64,000 bases of DNA from Acidobacteriota bacterium (lineage in GTDB: Bacteria > Acidobacteriota > Blastocatellia > Pyrinomonadales > Pyrinomonadaceae), in assembly GCA_020199835.1 (NCBI GenBank), contig JAIVJV010000002.1, forward strand, positions 1 to 64,000. The letters are read 5' to 3'. Under the pieces are notes generated by a model. It was not told the origin of the DNA, ran no database searches, and saw nothing but the letters and a program-made list of their open reading frames with translations. Below, piece by piece: positions 24,892 to 33,685 of this stretch (position 1 is its first letter; every line of letters starts with the position of its first letter). Position numbers and translations under genes: made by a program.

Positions 24892-25593
24892 TCACTCCGT
24901 AACGGTCCGATTGGAGAAACCGATCCAGCGACGGTTGGCTTCGTCGTATTGCCAAAGTTCCAGGAGTCCCGAGGGGTGGACTGCAACTGCGCGTCCATCA
25001 TTTCCGTTTGTTAGGTAAATCGTTGGGAAACGACTCTCTGAGTTAGGGTTAGTGTTTGAAGGCGTGGGTGTAAGTGAATCCGCATCGAGTCGTCCATCGG
25101 CGGCGAAATTGAAAGATGTTGTCGGTACACCTAACGGTATTAGTGGTAATGGGGAAAGTTCGGAAGCGGAGTTGGCGATACGCCATCCGATAGGAATTTG
25201 AAGCTGACGGCCGTGGTAAACGAAATTCCATGTTCCGAGAGTGCCCGGAGTCACCGGGGGATTAAAGGCTGTTCGATCAGCTTGGCCTTCAACGACGAGT
25301 GCAGCGGTTGTTTGAAGGTCGCGAAAGTCTATGCTGATCGGAGGTTGGCGAAAGGTTTCAAGTGATGTGGCTTCGGTTAGTGCGTTAATCCTGATAGCTG
25401 ATGCGCGGCGTTCACGGATGCGGGATGCGACCTCAGCCTGAAAGCGGCCGGCTTGGTCGCGGTTGGCAAAAGATACGAGTGCAATTGCAACAAGGATGCT
25501 GATGAGCGCGCAAACGATGACAAGCTCGAGCAGGGAGAAGCCCGCGCTGTGATTTCGGGCAGTGGTACTTAACATGGTCGATGACCGTTTCAT
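24892..25593 (-). CDS. FimT/GspH-like minor prepilin, first gene of the pilus operon
   Basis: ATG 25593 gives an 18-residue leader ending HSAG, then FSLLELVIVCALISILVAIA with Glu at +5. A TTG 45 bp upstream is the only longer start and is not favoured; ATG 25575 (leader of 12) is also possible. No clear Shine-Dalgarno is visible. The 233-residue product has a C-terminal domain of GspH/FimT type (RFPTIYLTNGNDGRAVAV, then HPSGLLELWQY). As the first gene it receives the proposed sigma54 promoter at 25777-25792. Confidence 0.78.
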   Translation of the reverse strand: MKRSSTMLSTTARNHSAGFSLLELVIVCALISILVAIALVSFANRDQAGRFQAEVASRIRERRASAIRINALTEATSLETFRQPPISIDFRDLQTTAALVVEGQADRTAFNPPVTPGTLGTWNFVYHGRQLQIPIGWRIANSASELSPLPLIPLGVPTTSFNFAADGRLDADSLTPTPSNTNPNSESRFPTIYLTNGNDGRAVAVHPSGLLELWQYDEANRRWIGFSNRTVTE

Positions 25594-25776
25594 GTTCGAT
25601 AGCAATAATGGAAAGGTCGCAGAGCCGCACGATTGCAAGGGACCTTGCTTGTAGGAGGTTCACGCAGATACGCATCAAAGATGCGTGGGTCGATGGTGAA
25701 CCAATGTTTTCAATTCGTCATTCGAAGCTCGTGATATATTCCGCGTGCTTCGACAACGGACGCGGATCAGTTGCAG

Positions 25777-25792
25777 TGCATCTTCTGTGCCG
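25777..25792 (-). promoter_or_regulatory. candidate sigma54 (-24/-12) promoter of the pilus operon
   Basis: Read on the minus strand the site is CGGCACA-GAAG-ATGCA, against the consensus TGGCACG-N4-TTGCA. The invariant GG (25791-25790) and GC (25779-25778) are exactly ten bases apart. Transcription would start near 25766, giving a ~170-nt leader before ATG 25593. The sigma54 activator gene lies divergently next to it. Confidence 0.5.
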
Positions 25793-25942
25793 CATTTTTC
25801 GCGGTTGTTGATGGTCTAAATCGATGGTTTTGAGAATGGGAGTGACGCAGAAAACTACACCAACTTAAAGGGGGGTGAGGTCGAATACGACAGTTAGTCT
25901 AATTAGCAGAGGTGGTTGGTGAAGATTTTCTGGAATTGATTC

Positions 25943-25958
25943 TGGACTTTGATTTGCA
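25943..25958 (+). promoter_or_regulatory. weaker candidate sigma54 promoter of the activator gene
   Basis: TGGACTT-TGAT-TTGCA keeps the GG-N10-GC spacing and a perfect -12 element but has only TGG of the -24 element. It could allow autoregulation of the gene starting at 26086. Confidence 0.3.
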
Positions 25959-26085
25959 GTGGTCGGAGTAGTTGGACCGTTGAGTGTGAGAATCCATTGA
26001 GATTGAGGGTTTCGGAAGTAATGTTAGTGACGGCTACTTGAATTATTCGAGTGTTCGGTCTCGTAAAAGTTTAGGAGATACCTCT

Positions 26086-27549
26086 ATGACAAGTGTTGCA
26101 ACAGCCGCGGCTTCGGTTGAGAGTTTGATCGCAGATTACCCTGAACATCTGCCGGTTCTCGTGGTCGACGATGATGCTGACGTTCGGTCTTCGATTAGCA
26201 GGTGTCTGCGAAGATGTAAAGTCAAGGTAGTTGAATCTGGAACGTTGAGCGATGCGCGACGACGATTTAGATCAGGGGAGGAGTTTTCGTTTGTCTTTCT
26301 CGACCGACGTTTGGACGATGGTGACGGTGTGGAGTTTGCGGAAGAAATCTTGGAGGACTATCCAAACCTCCCTGTAGCGATCATTACTGCGAATGGAAGT
26401 GGTGCCAATGCTGAGAAGGCCATTGAAGCAGGCGCTCTTGCGTACCTTCCAAAACCTTTCACGCCTGCCGAGATTAGAAGGGTTCTCTTCCGGAGGTATC
26501 CCAGATTATCTGAGTCTTTTCGTGATGGTGAACTTGCTGGTCCAATAATCGACGGTTCGCTTCAGTATGAGGATGAGGGCGGGGTTACGTTGATTGCGGT
26601 TAGTCCGCAGATGATCAAGCTTAGGTTGGAGATCCTTGAGATTGCGAAGATGACTCGATGTGTGCTGGTCAGTGGGGCGTCAGGAACTGGAAAGGAGTTG
26701 GTTGCCCGGAAGATACATGAGAAGAGTGAGCGGGCAGCTTTTAGATTCAGCGCGATCAACTGCGGCGCCATGAATATTCAGCTTATAGAGAGTACTCTCT
26801 TTGGTCATGTGAAAGGTGCATTTACAGGGGCCGTCAATGATCGTAAGGGAATCTTTGAAGAAGCAAATGGCGGCACCGTGTTACTTGATGAAGTAACGGA
26901 GACCAGCGAAGAATTTCAGATCAAGCTTCTTCGGGTGTTGCAAGAGGAGCGTCTTAGTAGAGTAGGTTCGAATCGTGAAATTGCAGTGAACGTTCGCGTC
27001 GTTGCAGCCAGTAATCGAAATGTTTCTGAGCAGGTTCGTGCTGGCAAGTTCAGAGAAGATTTGTATTTTCGTTTGAAGGGCTCTGAAATTGTTGTGCCGG
27101 CGTTAAGAGATAGGCGGGAGGATATTGAACCTCTGGCGTACTATTTCGCCAATCTTACTGTTAAGGAGACTAAAAAGCCGGTGCAGTTTTCTCGTGCGGC
27201 GGTGACAGCTTTGCAGACTTACGAGTGGCCGGGTAATGTGCGAGAGCTACAATCGGCAGTTGATTTGGCTGCCCAGCGTTGTAATGGAATAGTGTTAGTG
27301 AGCGACTTACCAAAGGACCTTAATGCGTGGGATTTGAAAGCGGCGGACGAGATGGCCGTAATAGGGCATGCCAAGCTGAGGTCTCTCGAGGAGGCCAGCA
27401 ATGACCACATTTTGCTGGTCTTAAGGATGTGTCAAGGGAATAAGTCAAAGGCGGCGCGGATTTTGAATATAGCGCGAAGTACACTTATAGAGCGGTCTCA
27501 GGAAAGAGGTTGGGATGTTCAGTTTGCTGACGAATGGGAGACTGAGTGA
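26086..27549 (+). CDS. sigma54-dependent response regulator, NtrC/PilR type
   Basis: ATG 26086 is preferred to an upstream TTG because AGGAG lies 8 nt ahead. Of 487 residues, ~23-135 are a receiver with VDDDAD, phospho-acceptor D73 (FLDRRL) and K123 (LPKPF). Residues ~165-395 are the AAA+ domain with Walker A GASGTGKE (197-204), the sigma54-contacting GAFTGA loop (244-249), Walker B GTVLLDEV and the sensor region AASNRN. Residues ~440-480 are a Fis-type HTH (LRMCQGNKSKAARILNIAR). It should activate sigma54 promoters when phosphorylated. It stands divergent from the pilus operon with a sigma54-type site between them, the PilR arrangement. Confidence 0.92.
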   Translation: MTSVATAAASVESLIADYPEHLPVLVVDDDADVRSSISRCLRRCKVKVVESGTLSDARRRFRSGEEFSFVFLDRRLDDGDGVEFAEEILEDYPNLPVAIITANGSGANAEKAIEAGALAYLPKPFTPAEIRRVLFRRYPRLSESFRDGELAGPIIDGSLQYEDEGGVTLIAVSPQMIKLRLEILEIAKMTRCVLVSGASGTGKELVARKIHEKSERAAFRFSAINCGAMNIQLIESTLFGHVKGAFTGAVNDRKGIFEEANGGTVLLDEVTETSEEFQIKLLRVLQEERLSRVGSNREIAVNVRVVAASNRNVSEQVRAGKFREDLYFRLKGSEIVVPALRDRREDIEPLAYYFANLTVKETKKPVQFSRAAVTALQTYEWPGNVRELQSAVDLAAQRCNGIVLVSDLPKDLNAWDLKAADEMAVIGHAKLRSLEEASNDHILLVLRMCQGNKSKAARILNIARSTLIERSQERGWDVQFADEWETE

Positions 27550-27607
27550 TCTGTTGAAGCATCTTGCTAAGTTCTTAGATCATCTGCCCGCGTTTTCGTA
27601 TTTAAGT

Positions 27608-29233
27608 TCATCTCTCATTCTCGTAGTTGAGCAATCGTTTTATTGTGGTTATAAAAGCGTTAGGTTCGAATGGCTTTTGTAAGAAGTGGAGTCCCTCGGG
27701 TGTTTTGGCTGTGATTGGGTTGATTTCGATTGTGTGTCCGCTGGTGAGAAGAATGAGGGCGGACGAAAATTGCTGTTGAACTTTTAGCGCTAATGCTCGG
27801 CCATCCATTTTGGGCAGTCCAAGATCCGCAATTAGCAATGCCGGTTGATTACCTTCATCTGTGAGTTGTGTATATAGACTCAGGGTTGTCTCCCCGTCGC
27901 CAGCAAAGGTAGTTTGATAGCCAGGCAGTTCTCTGGAGAGATACCTGGCAATTGTTTGCTGGATGTCTGGGTCATCGTCAGCGACAAGAATTAGCGAAGC
28001 GTGCGTGGGACCGGGTGCTTCGTGTGATTGGGAGCGCGATGCATCATCAACTTGGTCAGGGAGGGCAGACGTCGAAGTGGGTATTGGAATTGAGGGGAAG
28101 TAGATGTCATAAGTGGTGCCTTGTCCCGAAGGACTCTTTACGGTGATGTAGCCGCCAAATCGTTTTACGATTGAATAAACGATCGGCAGACTCAAAGAGG
28201 CTGAATCAAAGATCTCACTACTCGGTAAATCAAACACTCGTGTTACTCGTTCCGAGTCCATTCCGGGGCTTGAGTCTTCGATGGTCAGGACTGTGTAAGT
28301 GCCTGGACGTGCACCGCTATGTGTAAGTGAGAATTCCTGGTCGAGAGTGGCAAGTTCAGTCTTAATTACGATCGAACCTCCGGACGGCATAGCCTTTCTG
28401 CAGCTTAGTAAGATGCTGAGGAGAATTCGGTCAACTCTAGAACGATCTATGTAAATTGGCGGAAGCTCGATCGATGGAAGGAAGTCAATTTGTATTTTGC
28501 CGCCGAGCAGAGTTTTGGCGATCGAGAGAGTTTCACTGATTGCACTATTGAGATCTAGAGTGTGTGTATTGACTGGCGGTTGACCGGCGTAGTCTCGCAG
28601 GGTCTTGGTAAATTCAGCCATCTCCCGGATCTTACGAATTACGTCTTGAATCTCAGGGAGCCCGCTATCTCTAAGCGAAGCGCATTGTTCTGGTGTTGGA
28701 GTTTTCAATAAGTCGTTCAACACTTCATGCACGAGTTTGGCATTCATCATAATAGATGTGAAGGAATTGCTTAGGTCGTGCGTGATCCTCAGTGTCAAAT
28801 TACCAATGAATTGTTCATATATGGTTGCGGTGGTTTGATCTTGCATTTGAGGTGACCATAAGGGGGTTAAGATCACTAGAGCTGCCGGACGAGGTGTGAG
28901 TTCGGCGAAGTAGGTGAGGTCAGACAGCGAAACAAAGGTAGCAGTGTACCTCAATGCATGTATTGTTGCGGGTAGAGAAATCAAACTTCCAAGTGGAGAT
29001 TTGTCTGAGGTAGCTTGCGTTCTGCCGTTGAGAGAGAGAATGGTTGCGATCGGATTACCGACGAGAGCGGATTCCTGAAGTCCGGTCGTTGTTTGGGCAG
29101 CATTATTTGAAATGATTATTTGATCGGATAGATCAACCAGGAAGACTGGTTGAGAGAGTAAGTCAATTGCTGGCCGCAACGAGGTGTCGATCGAGTTGTT
29201 GGGTAGTATCCTTTTGATAGTGTCAGTTGCCAT
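27608..29233 (-). CDS. hybrid histidine kinase-receiver protein with degenerate ATP-binding site
   Basis: Of 541 residues, ~20-60 look like a PAS sensor (LLSQPVFLVDLSDQIIISNN). The H box is at ~150-160 (LRITHDLSNSFTSIM, His present). A HATPase-like domain lies at ~230-380 and a receiver at ~415-535 with Asp (LIADLGLPKMDG) and Lys (LQKPFEP) intact. The ATP-site motifs are damaged: the N box reads LLSCRKAMPSGG where NAR/NA is expected, the G1 box is EDSSPGM where DxGxGM is expected, and the G2 box is SLSL where GLGL is expected. It therefore probably does not autophosphorylate and may act as a phospho-acceptor scaffold or partner for the neighbouring active kinase. It converges with the sigma54 activator gene. 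Confidence 0.8.
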   Translation of the reverse strand: MATDTIKRILPNNSIDTSLRPAIDLLSQPVFLVDLSDQIIISNNAAQTTTGLQESALVGNPIATILSLNGRTQATSDKSPLGSLISLPATIHALRYTATFVSLSDLTYFAELTPRPAALVILTPLWSPQMQDQTTATIYEQFIGNLTLRITHDLSNSFTSIMMNAKLVHEVLNDLLKTPTPEQCASLRDSGLPEIQDVIRKIREMAEFTKTLRDYAGQPPVNTHTLDLNSAISETLSIAKTLLGGKIQIDFLPSIELPPIYIDRSRVDRILLSILLSCRKAMPSGGSIVIKTELATLDQEFSLTHSGARPGTYTVLTIEDSSPGMDSERVTRVFDLPSSEIFDSASLSLPIVYSIVKRFGGYITVKSPSGQGTTYDIYFPSIPIPTSTSALPDQVDDASRSQSHEAPGPTHASLILVADDDPDIQQTIARYLSRELPGYQTTFAGDGETTLSLYTQLTDEGNQPALLIADLGLPKMDGRALALKVQQQFSSALILLTSGHTIEINPITAKTPEGLHFLQKPFEPNAFITTIKRLLNYENER

Positions 29234-29476
29234 AACGTAATCTCAGGGTTGATTGATGCCGTTGATTGGTATTCTAAGATGGGATGAGGTTCGACCACTT
29301 TTGAAGAGACAATTCAACCGTTCCGCCTTTTGGGAGTAGGCGGTTAGTTCTTGTCTTGTGGTGACTCTCACCCTTCTCGCTGATACCAGCGTCTGGGCCG
29401 AAGGGCTCAGTTGTCTGTTTGGAGTTTAAACGGTCGTTATGGTTGGGTCAAACAACATTTATGGATGCTTGATTGA

Positions 29477-31381
29477 TCAAGTGAGCGAGTGAGCTATAGT
29501 TTTTGGAAGACTGAGGATCTTGCGAACGGCTTGGAGGAGCTGATTTCCTGTAAAGGGTTTTGTAAGGAGGTTGACTCCGTCAACGAGAAATCCGGGATCG
29601 GTGATGACGTCTCGAGAATAGCCGCTAATGAAGAGCACGTGTACGGTGCCTGCGATTTGAAGCGCTAGCTGCTGCCCACACATGTGCGGCATCTTGCAGT
29701 CTGTAATTACTAACTGTACCTGGTCTCTGTGTTCCTTAAGTAATTCAAGAGCGTGTGCGCCGTTGAAGGCTTCGAGTACGTTGTATCCTGCATGAGTTAG
29801 TGCGTTCTTAACCACGCGGCGTACTGGTTCATCGTCTTCGGCAACTATAATAGTGTGTGTGGCTTCTTCTCCTTCAATGGGTTCGGGTGCGGTTTCGATA
29901 GGTGTTTCGGGAAGGTTGCCGTTTGCAACAGGAAATTGGATTTGGAAAGTGGATCCCTCTCCCTCCTTGCTGAATACGGAAATAGAGCCTCCGGATTGTT
30001 TAACGTACCCGAAAGCCATGGCTAATCCCAATCCCGATCCTTCGGGTTTGGTTGTAAAAAATGGATCGAAAACCTGTTTCTGTGTTTCGGGGCTCATGCC
30101 TATACCATTGTCGCTAATTGAAAGTTGGACGTGAGCATTGTTCTTCTGTTTCTTTGCGTGCTTCCTGCCGGGGTACACGATCGATGTTTCAATAGTAATT
30201 GTGCCGCCATCTGGCATGGCTTGGCGTGCGTTTATGGCGAGATTGATAAGTATGGTTTCAAGTTGAGTTTTATCTGCGCTGATAAGCGGTAGGTCGTCTG
30301 CGAGCTTGCAAATGATCGAAATGTCTTCGCCGATCGTACGGGCGATGAATTGGTCCATGATATGGGTTATCACGGTATTGACGTTGAGATTGACTGGCTG
30401 CAGGACCTGTTGACGACTGTACGCAAGTAGTTGTTCGGTAAGCTTCGCGGCTCGCCTGCCGGCTTCTAGGATATCGAGTACGTGTTTAGATTCGCCGTGC
30501 TCGCGTTGTAGCGAATCGCAGCCGCCGTAGATTGCTGTGAGTATGTTGTTAATGTCGTGCGCGACTCCTCCAGCGAGTAGTCCGACAGCTTCCATCTTTT
30601 GTGCTCGTTCCAGTTGTAGTAACTTCTCCTCTGCTTCTTTCCGTGCGCGGATATCGCGAGCAATACCTTGAACCCCTACTGGTTTGCCATTCTTTATAAT
30701 TAGCTGGGAGTTGACCTCGAATGGGATCATGGTTCCATCTTTAGCCTTGATGGATACGGCGTAAACGGTGTTAGTGGCTTCTCCCTTGAGCTTTCTCCGA
30801 AGCATGCTGTGAGCAAGTTCTACATCTTCAGGACTTGCGAGGCTTTTGAAGTCGACGTCGCCAATCTCCTCAGGTGAGTACCCGGTTATTTGTTGTCCGA
30901 TCGCATTCAGCGAAGTGTAGCGTCCCGTCAGATCATGGGTGTAGACAACGTCATTGGCATTCTGGAAAAGGTCAAAGTAAAGCTGTTGTGAGCTGTCGAG
31001 CTCATCTTGAGTTCTTTTTCGTTCGACGAGTCGTGCGACCTTTGCGGCGAGTGTGATTGGTTGATAAGGATATTGGAGGATGTCGTCTTTTGTTGAATCG
31101 AGAAAGTCGATTTGGGTTGGCTCGGTGCCGATCACGAGTATGGGAGTGTTAGCTAGGCCATGTGTAGACCTAAATTGACGATAAAGTTTGAGGGCAGTTT
31201 TTCGTTTGGATACGTTGATAATGATTAGATCAGGCTGGTGACAAGTTGTTAGTTGGACGGCGACCTTGGGAGTTGTCGCTTTTATTACCCGGTATTCGGG
31301 TTGCTCAATTATGGAGGCCAGAAGTTCGAGTTGGTCCAGACGGTCGTTTACCGCAAGAATAATGTGGGAGCTTTGTTTCAT
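29477..31381 (-). CDS. hybrid histidine kinase: pseudo-receiver, PAS, kinase, receiver
   Basis: Residues ~7-120 are a receiver-like domain in which the usual phospho-Asp position reads LIIINVS, so it is probably not phosphorylated. Residues ~125-245 are PAS plus PAC (VVYTHDLTGRYTSLNAIG; GIARDIRARKEAEEKL). The H box is GGVAHDINNILTAI, the N box NLAINARQAMPDGG, the G1 box ISDNGIGM and the G2 box GSGLGLAMAFGY: all intact. Residues ~510-625 are a receiver with DD at the start, Asp in VITDCKMP and Lys in LTKPF. It should sense an unknown signal, autophosphorylate and relay to a response regulator. An AAGG lies ~9 nt before ATG 31381. It and the defective kinase downstream are probably partners feeding the pilus regulators. 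Confidence 0.88.
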   Translation of the reverse strand: MKQSSHIILAVNDRLDQLELLASIIEQPEYRVIKATTPKVAVQLTTCHQPDLIIINVSKRKTALKLYRQFRSTHGLANTPILVIGTEPTQIDFLDSTKDDILQYPYQPITLAAKVARLVERKRTQDELDSSQQLYFDLFQNANDVVYTHDLTGRYTSLNAIGQQITGYSPEEIGDVDFKSLASPEDVELAHSMLRRKLKGEATNTVYAVSIKAKDGTMIPFEVNSQLIIKNGKPVGVQGIARDIRARKEAEEKLLQLERAQKMEAVGLLAGGVAHDINNILTAIYGGCDSLQREHGESKHVLDILEAGRRAAKLTEQLLAYSRQQVLQPVNLNVNTVITHIMDQFIARTIGEDISIICKLADDLPLISADKTQLETILINLAINARQAMPDGGTITIETSIVYPGRKHAKKQKNNAHVQLSISDNGIGMSPETQKQVFDPFFTTKPEGSGLGLAMAFGYVKQSGGSISVFSKEGEGSTFQIQFPVANGNLPETPIETAPEPIEGEEATHTIIVAEDDEPVRRVVKNALTHAGYNVLEAFNGAHALELLKEHRDQVQLVITDCKMPHMCGQQLALQIAGTVHVLFISGYSRDVITDPGFLVDGVNLLTKPFTGNQLLQAVRKILSLPKTIAHSLT

Positions 31382-31964
31382 CGCTCTAACCTTGATGCTT
31401 TGCTACTGTGTTGTTGTGATCACGTCGCCGCTAAGATCACTGGGCTAGCCGTTAAAGATCAGGTTGCCGCTACGGATCATGGATCGGCCACACCTTAAAC
31501 GATCAAGTTGCCGCTACCGATCAAAGAATCGGCTACGGCTAGACGTTAAACGCCGGGTACAGCCGTTTGGGGAGAAAATTTTGTTGCGCCAGGGATGGCG
31601 CGAGCGAGCGACGCAACGAAATTGTAACAGGTTTTTTTAGAGAAAATTTGCTTTTGTGGGCCAAGTGAAGCGCAAGAAAACGTGCAAGTGTAAGTAAATG
31701 GCGTGCATAGTTAAAGATATGAAAATCGAAGCTCAAAAAACATTTTTTGAAGGTCGAAATTAATTTTGGATGCATCTTTGCTCGATGCAAGAACTCTTGC
31801 TGCACATAGCCCGAAAATGTTAGTGAATATAAGAACCAAACTATGGTAGTAATGCCTAAAGAAGAACACTGGACCAAGCGAAACTCTTTGATGGTCCAGG
31901 TAAGTTGTTAATCCCAGTTGGAATGCCGACCACTGCCTGCGGTTAGTTCCGACTAGAAGGATTC
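31382..31964. other. intergenic region with repeats and a GC-rich stem-loop
   Basis: 583 bp between the kinase and CheY-like gene. It holds the direct repeats at 31418-31523 and a strong inverted repeat, GCGCCA (31586-31591), GGGA loop, TGGCGC (31596-31601), with outer arms GTTGCG (31584-31588 region) and CGCAAC (31612-31617). The rest is AT-richer. A minus-strand ORF here has no ribosome-binding site or motif and is not called. Confidence 0.5.
31418..31523. repeat. three spaced 22-23 bp direct repeats upstream of the hybrid kinase
   Basis: Copies at 31418-31439, 31457-31479 and 31501-31523 each run GATCA, one variable base, a GTYGCCGCTA core, then GATCA again two bases on (one in the first copy). 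Start-to-start distances are 39 and 44 bp. GATCA at both ends is a direct flank, and GATC is also palindromic. A TTAAA follows each copy at similar distance. The array lies just before the kinase start at 31381 (minus strand) and could be an operator array. Confidence 0.55.
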
Positions 31965-32363
31965 ATGGAGATCCCTAGCATCTTAGTTGCGGAAGACGAT
32001 CCTGATACCAGGGAATTGCTCGAGATCGTCCTCGGTCGTGCAAACTTTCGTGTGAGGGTTACAGATGATCCGATTAAGGTGTTGGAGTTATCGTCAACCG
32101 ACGGTTATGACGCGGTGTTGTTGGATAACCTGATGCCGAAGATGAACGGTATCGAACTGTGCCGACGAATTCGATCTGTGAATCAGACGATTGTAGTTCT
32201 TTTTTGTTCGGGCGCGGTTGGGGAGGATGACCAAAAGGCTGCGTTTGATGCTGGTGCTCAGGGCTATATTACAAAACCTTTTGAGCCGCAAGAACTAGCG
32301 TCGACGTTGAGGAGCGTCCTCGCGACCCACAGACGAAGAGCTGAAAGTAAAGAGTTGACGTAG
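31965..32363 (+). CDS. CheY-like single-domain response regulator
   Basis: The 132-residue protein is one receiver domain: acidic pocket EDD (10-12), phospho-acceptor D54 (VLLDNLMPKMNG), Ser in CSGAV at the Thr/Ser position, and K104 (YITKPFEP). There is no output domain, so it must act by protein contact or as a phosphate carrier. AGAAGG precedes ATG 31965. It is transcribed away from the hybrid kinases and could receive phosphate from the one at 29477-31381. It marks the edge between the pilus-signalling block and the accessory region. Confidence 0.9.
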   Translation: MEIPSILVAEDDPDTRELLEIVLGRANFRVRVTDDPIKVLELSSTDGYDAVLLDNLMPKMNGIELCRRIRSVNQTIVVLFCSGAVGEDDQKAAFDAGAQGYITKPFEPQELASTLRSVLATHRRRAESKELT

Positions 32364-32581
32364 GTAGTTAGCGACTTTTGGAAGTGACGGTTTGTAAGGG
32401 CGAGTGACGTCGGCGGTGGTCTTGAAACCTGTGGTTACGCAAATAACTTGGCTTTCCTCTGTATAGGATTATCCAATTCTCACCAATGATTGGAAGAATA
32501 CGATGTTGGAATGTCACCCAGTGACCACAGTGCAGCGGCCAATTAGCTTTGGGCTGTATTCGTGAATTACTAATCTGTGCA

Positions 32582-33610
32582 TCAGAACAACGTTCCTTGC
32601 GTTCCGGCGTTAAGTGGGTACGCTTGGACGTCGGGTTCAAAAGTTGTGTCGTTCAGTTGGGCCATGTCATCGCCAAAAAACGACGCAGGCAATGGAAACG
32701 ACATCCAAGGAGCATAAAGCGCGCCATTGATCTTGGAGATTTTTACAACGAGTGGGTCTATATCCATTCCATACAAGCGTAGCGAGTAGTTGCTGGCGTG
32801 AAGCAACATACGACCGCTGCCAAGTGCAGGATCGGAGACTTTCTTCGATCGCAGGTCGTCCTCGTGGCTCATCGTAAGTTGAGTCATCAACTCGACTAAG
32901 TGATGTGGGGTTGGAAAGAACGCTATTGGATTCCAAGCTTTGCCGCCGCTACCCTTTCGTGCGGCGAGCGCGGCGCCGAAGTAGTCGCAGGGCTGGAGTA
33001 GGAGTGGTTCAATATTGACTGTGCGGTATAACGCTTCGTTTGCATTAATTCCTATTCGCGGAGGTTCTGTTTCGACGCCTAACGCGAAGGCAAGCCAGTC
33101 GACGAGATGCTTGAATGAGTCCCAGCTATAACCGTCGGTCTGGTCTAGGACGTGACACCATCCCGCTATACCTTCGTGCTCGCCTTCCCAAATGCGGCGA
33201 ACGCTGTTTTCAAACTCACCGCAGAATTCAATGCGCGGAATAGGTTCGTCCAGGAGTTCGCCGGCAGCAAGCGTTCTCAAGTGATAACCCCAACGATCGG
33301 GACAGTGACCAATTCCACGTTGGGACAGACGAGTGGGTGTGAGTGCGACAAACTCCCCGTTTAATTTGGTGTGGCATTTGCCGAACAAGGGATGCGCGTG
33401 GAGTGAGATCACGTAGGGAAGCATCCAGCCGCAATACGTCCATGGCGCGCGCTCGTCTCCTATCCTCGGTAAGCGCCCTTCTCGATTGAGAAAATAGAAA
33501 ACTTCGGCACGAGGATGCGTTGATTCTGGAGGGGGAGTTACAACCGATCGGACTACATCACAGACGTTGGCGAGTAAAGCGTTGACTGCGTTTGGTGGCT
33601 GCGCGCTCAT
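32582..33610 (-). CDS. N6-adenine methyltransferase-like protein lacking the catalytic NPPY motif
   Basis: The 342-residue product has an HsdM/N6-MTase-like SAM-binding core near its C-terminus: FFPTPHHLVELM (the FxTP lead-in), motif I DPALGSGRML at 260-269, and YGMDIDPLVVKISKINGAL, which matches motif II and the following helix. After FFGDDMAQL the protein ends within ~25 residues, and no (N/D)PP(Y/F) motif IV follows, so methyl transfer is unlikely. The N-terminal ~230 residues have no recognised domain. Such catalytically incomplete MTase-like proteins occur in phage and defence loci. The ATG 33610 has a weak ribosome-binding site. It sits 75 bp after the unknown gene and is probably cotranscribed with it. 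Confidence 0.65.
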   Translation of the reverse strand: MSAQPPNAVNALLANVCDVVRSVVTPPPESTHPRAEVFYFLNREGRLPRIGDERAPWTYCGWMLPYVISLHAHPLFGKCHTKLNGEFVALTPTRLSQRGIGHCPDRWGYHLRTLAAGELLDEPIPRIEFCGEFENSVRRIWEGEHEGIAGWCHVLDQTDGYSWDSFKHLVDWLAFALGVETEPPRIGINANEALYRTVNIEPLLLQPCDYFGAALAARKGSGGKAWNPIAFFPTPHHLVELMTQLTMSHEDDLRSKKVSDPALGSGRMLLHASNYSLRLYGMDIDPLVVKISKINGALYAPWMSFPLPASFFGDDMAQLNDTTFEPDVQAYPLNAGTQGTLF

Positions 33611-33685
33611 CGCCGGGCGGTTGTGGTGGGTTAGGTTGTGAGTGGAGGGTGTGCCCTATCATTCAGTAAGCGTCATTGCTCTGAT

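Larger units (their letters stand above)
25594..26085. other. divergent regulatory region between pilus operon and sigma54 activator
   Basis: 492 bp without a gene separate the two divergent transcripts. Each direction carries a GG-N10-GC pair of sigma54 type (25777-25792 minus; 25944-25957 plus). No convincing sigma70 promoter or inverted repeat for activator binding was picked out by eye. Confidence 0.55.

Noticed and set aside
29316-29345. Terminator hairpin CCGCC/GGCGG between the two hybrid kinases
   Set aside because: Short stem with an 11-nt loop and no T run on either strand; not convincing as a terminator.
31418-31523. CRISPR array
   Set aside because: Only three imperfect units, spacers of ~16-21 bp that are themselves similar (TTAAA-containing), and no cas genes nearby.
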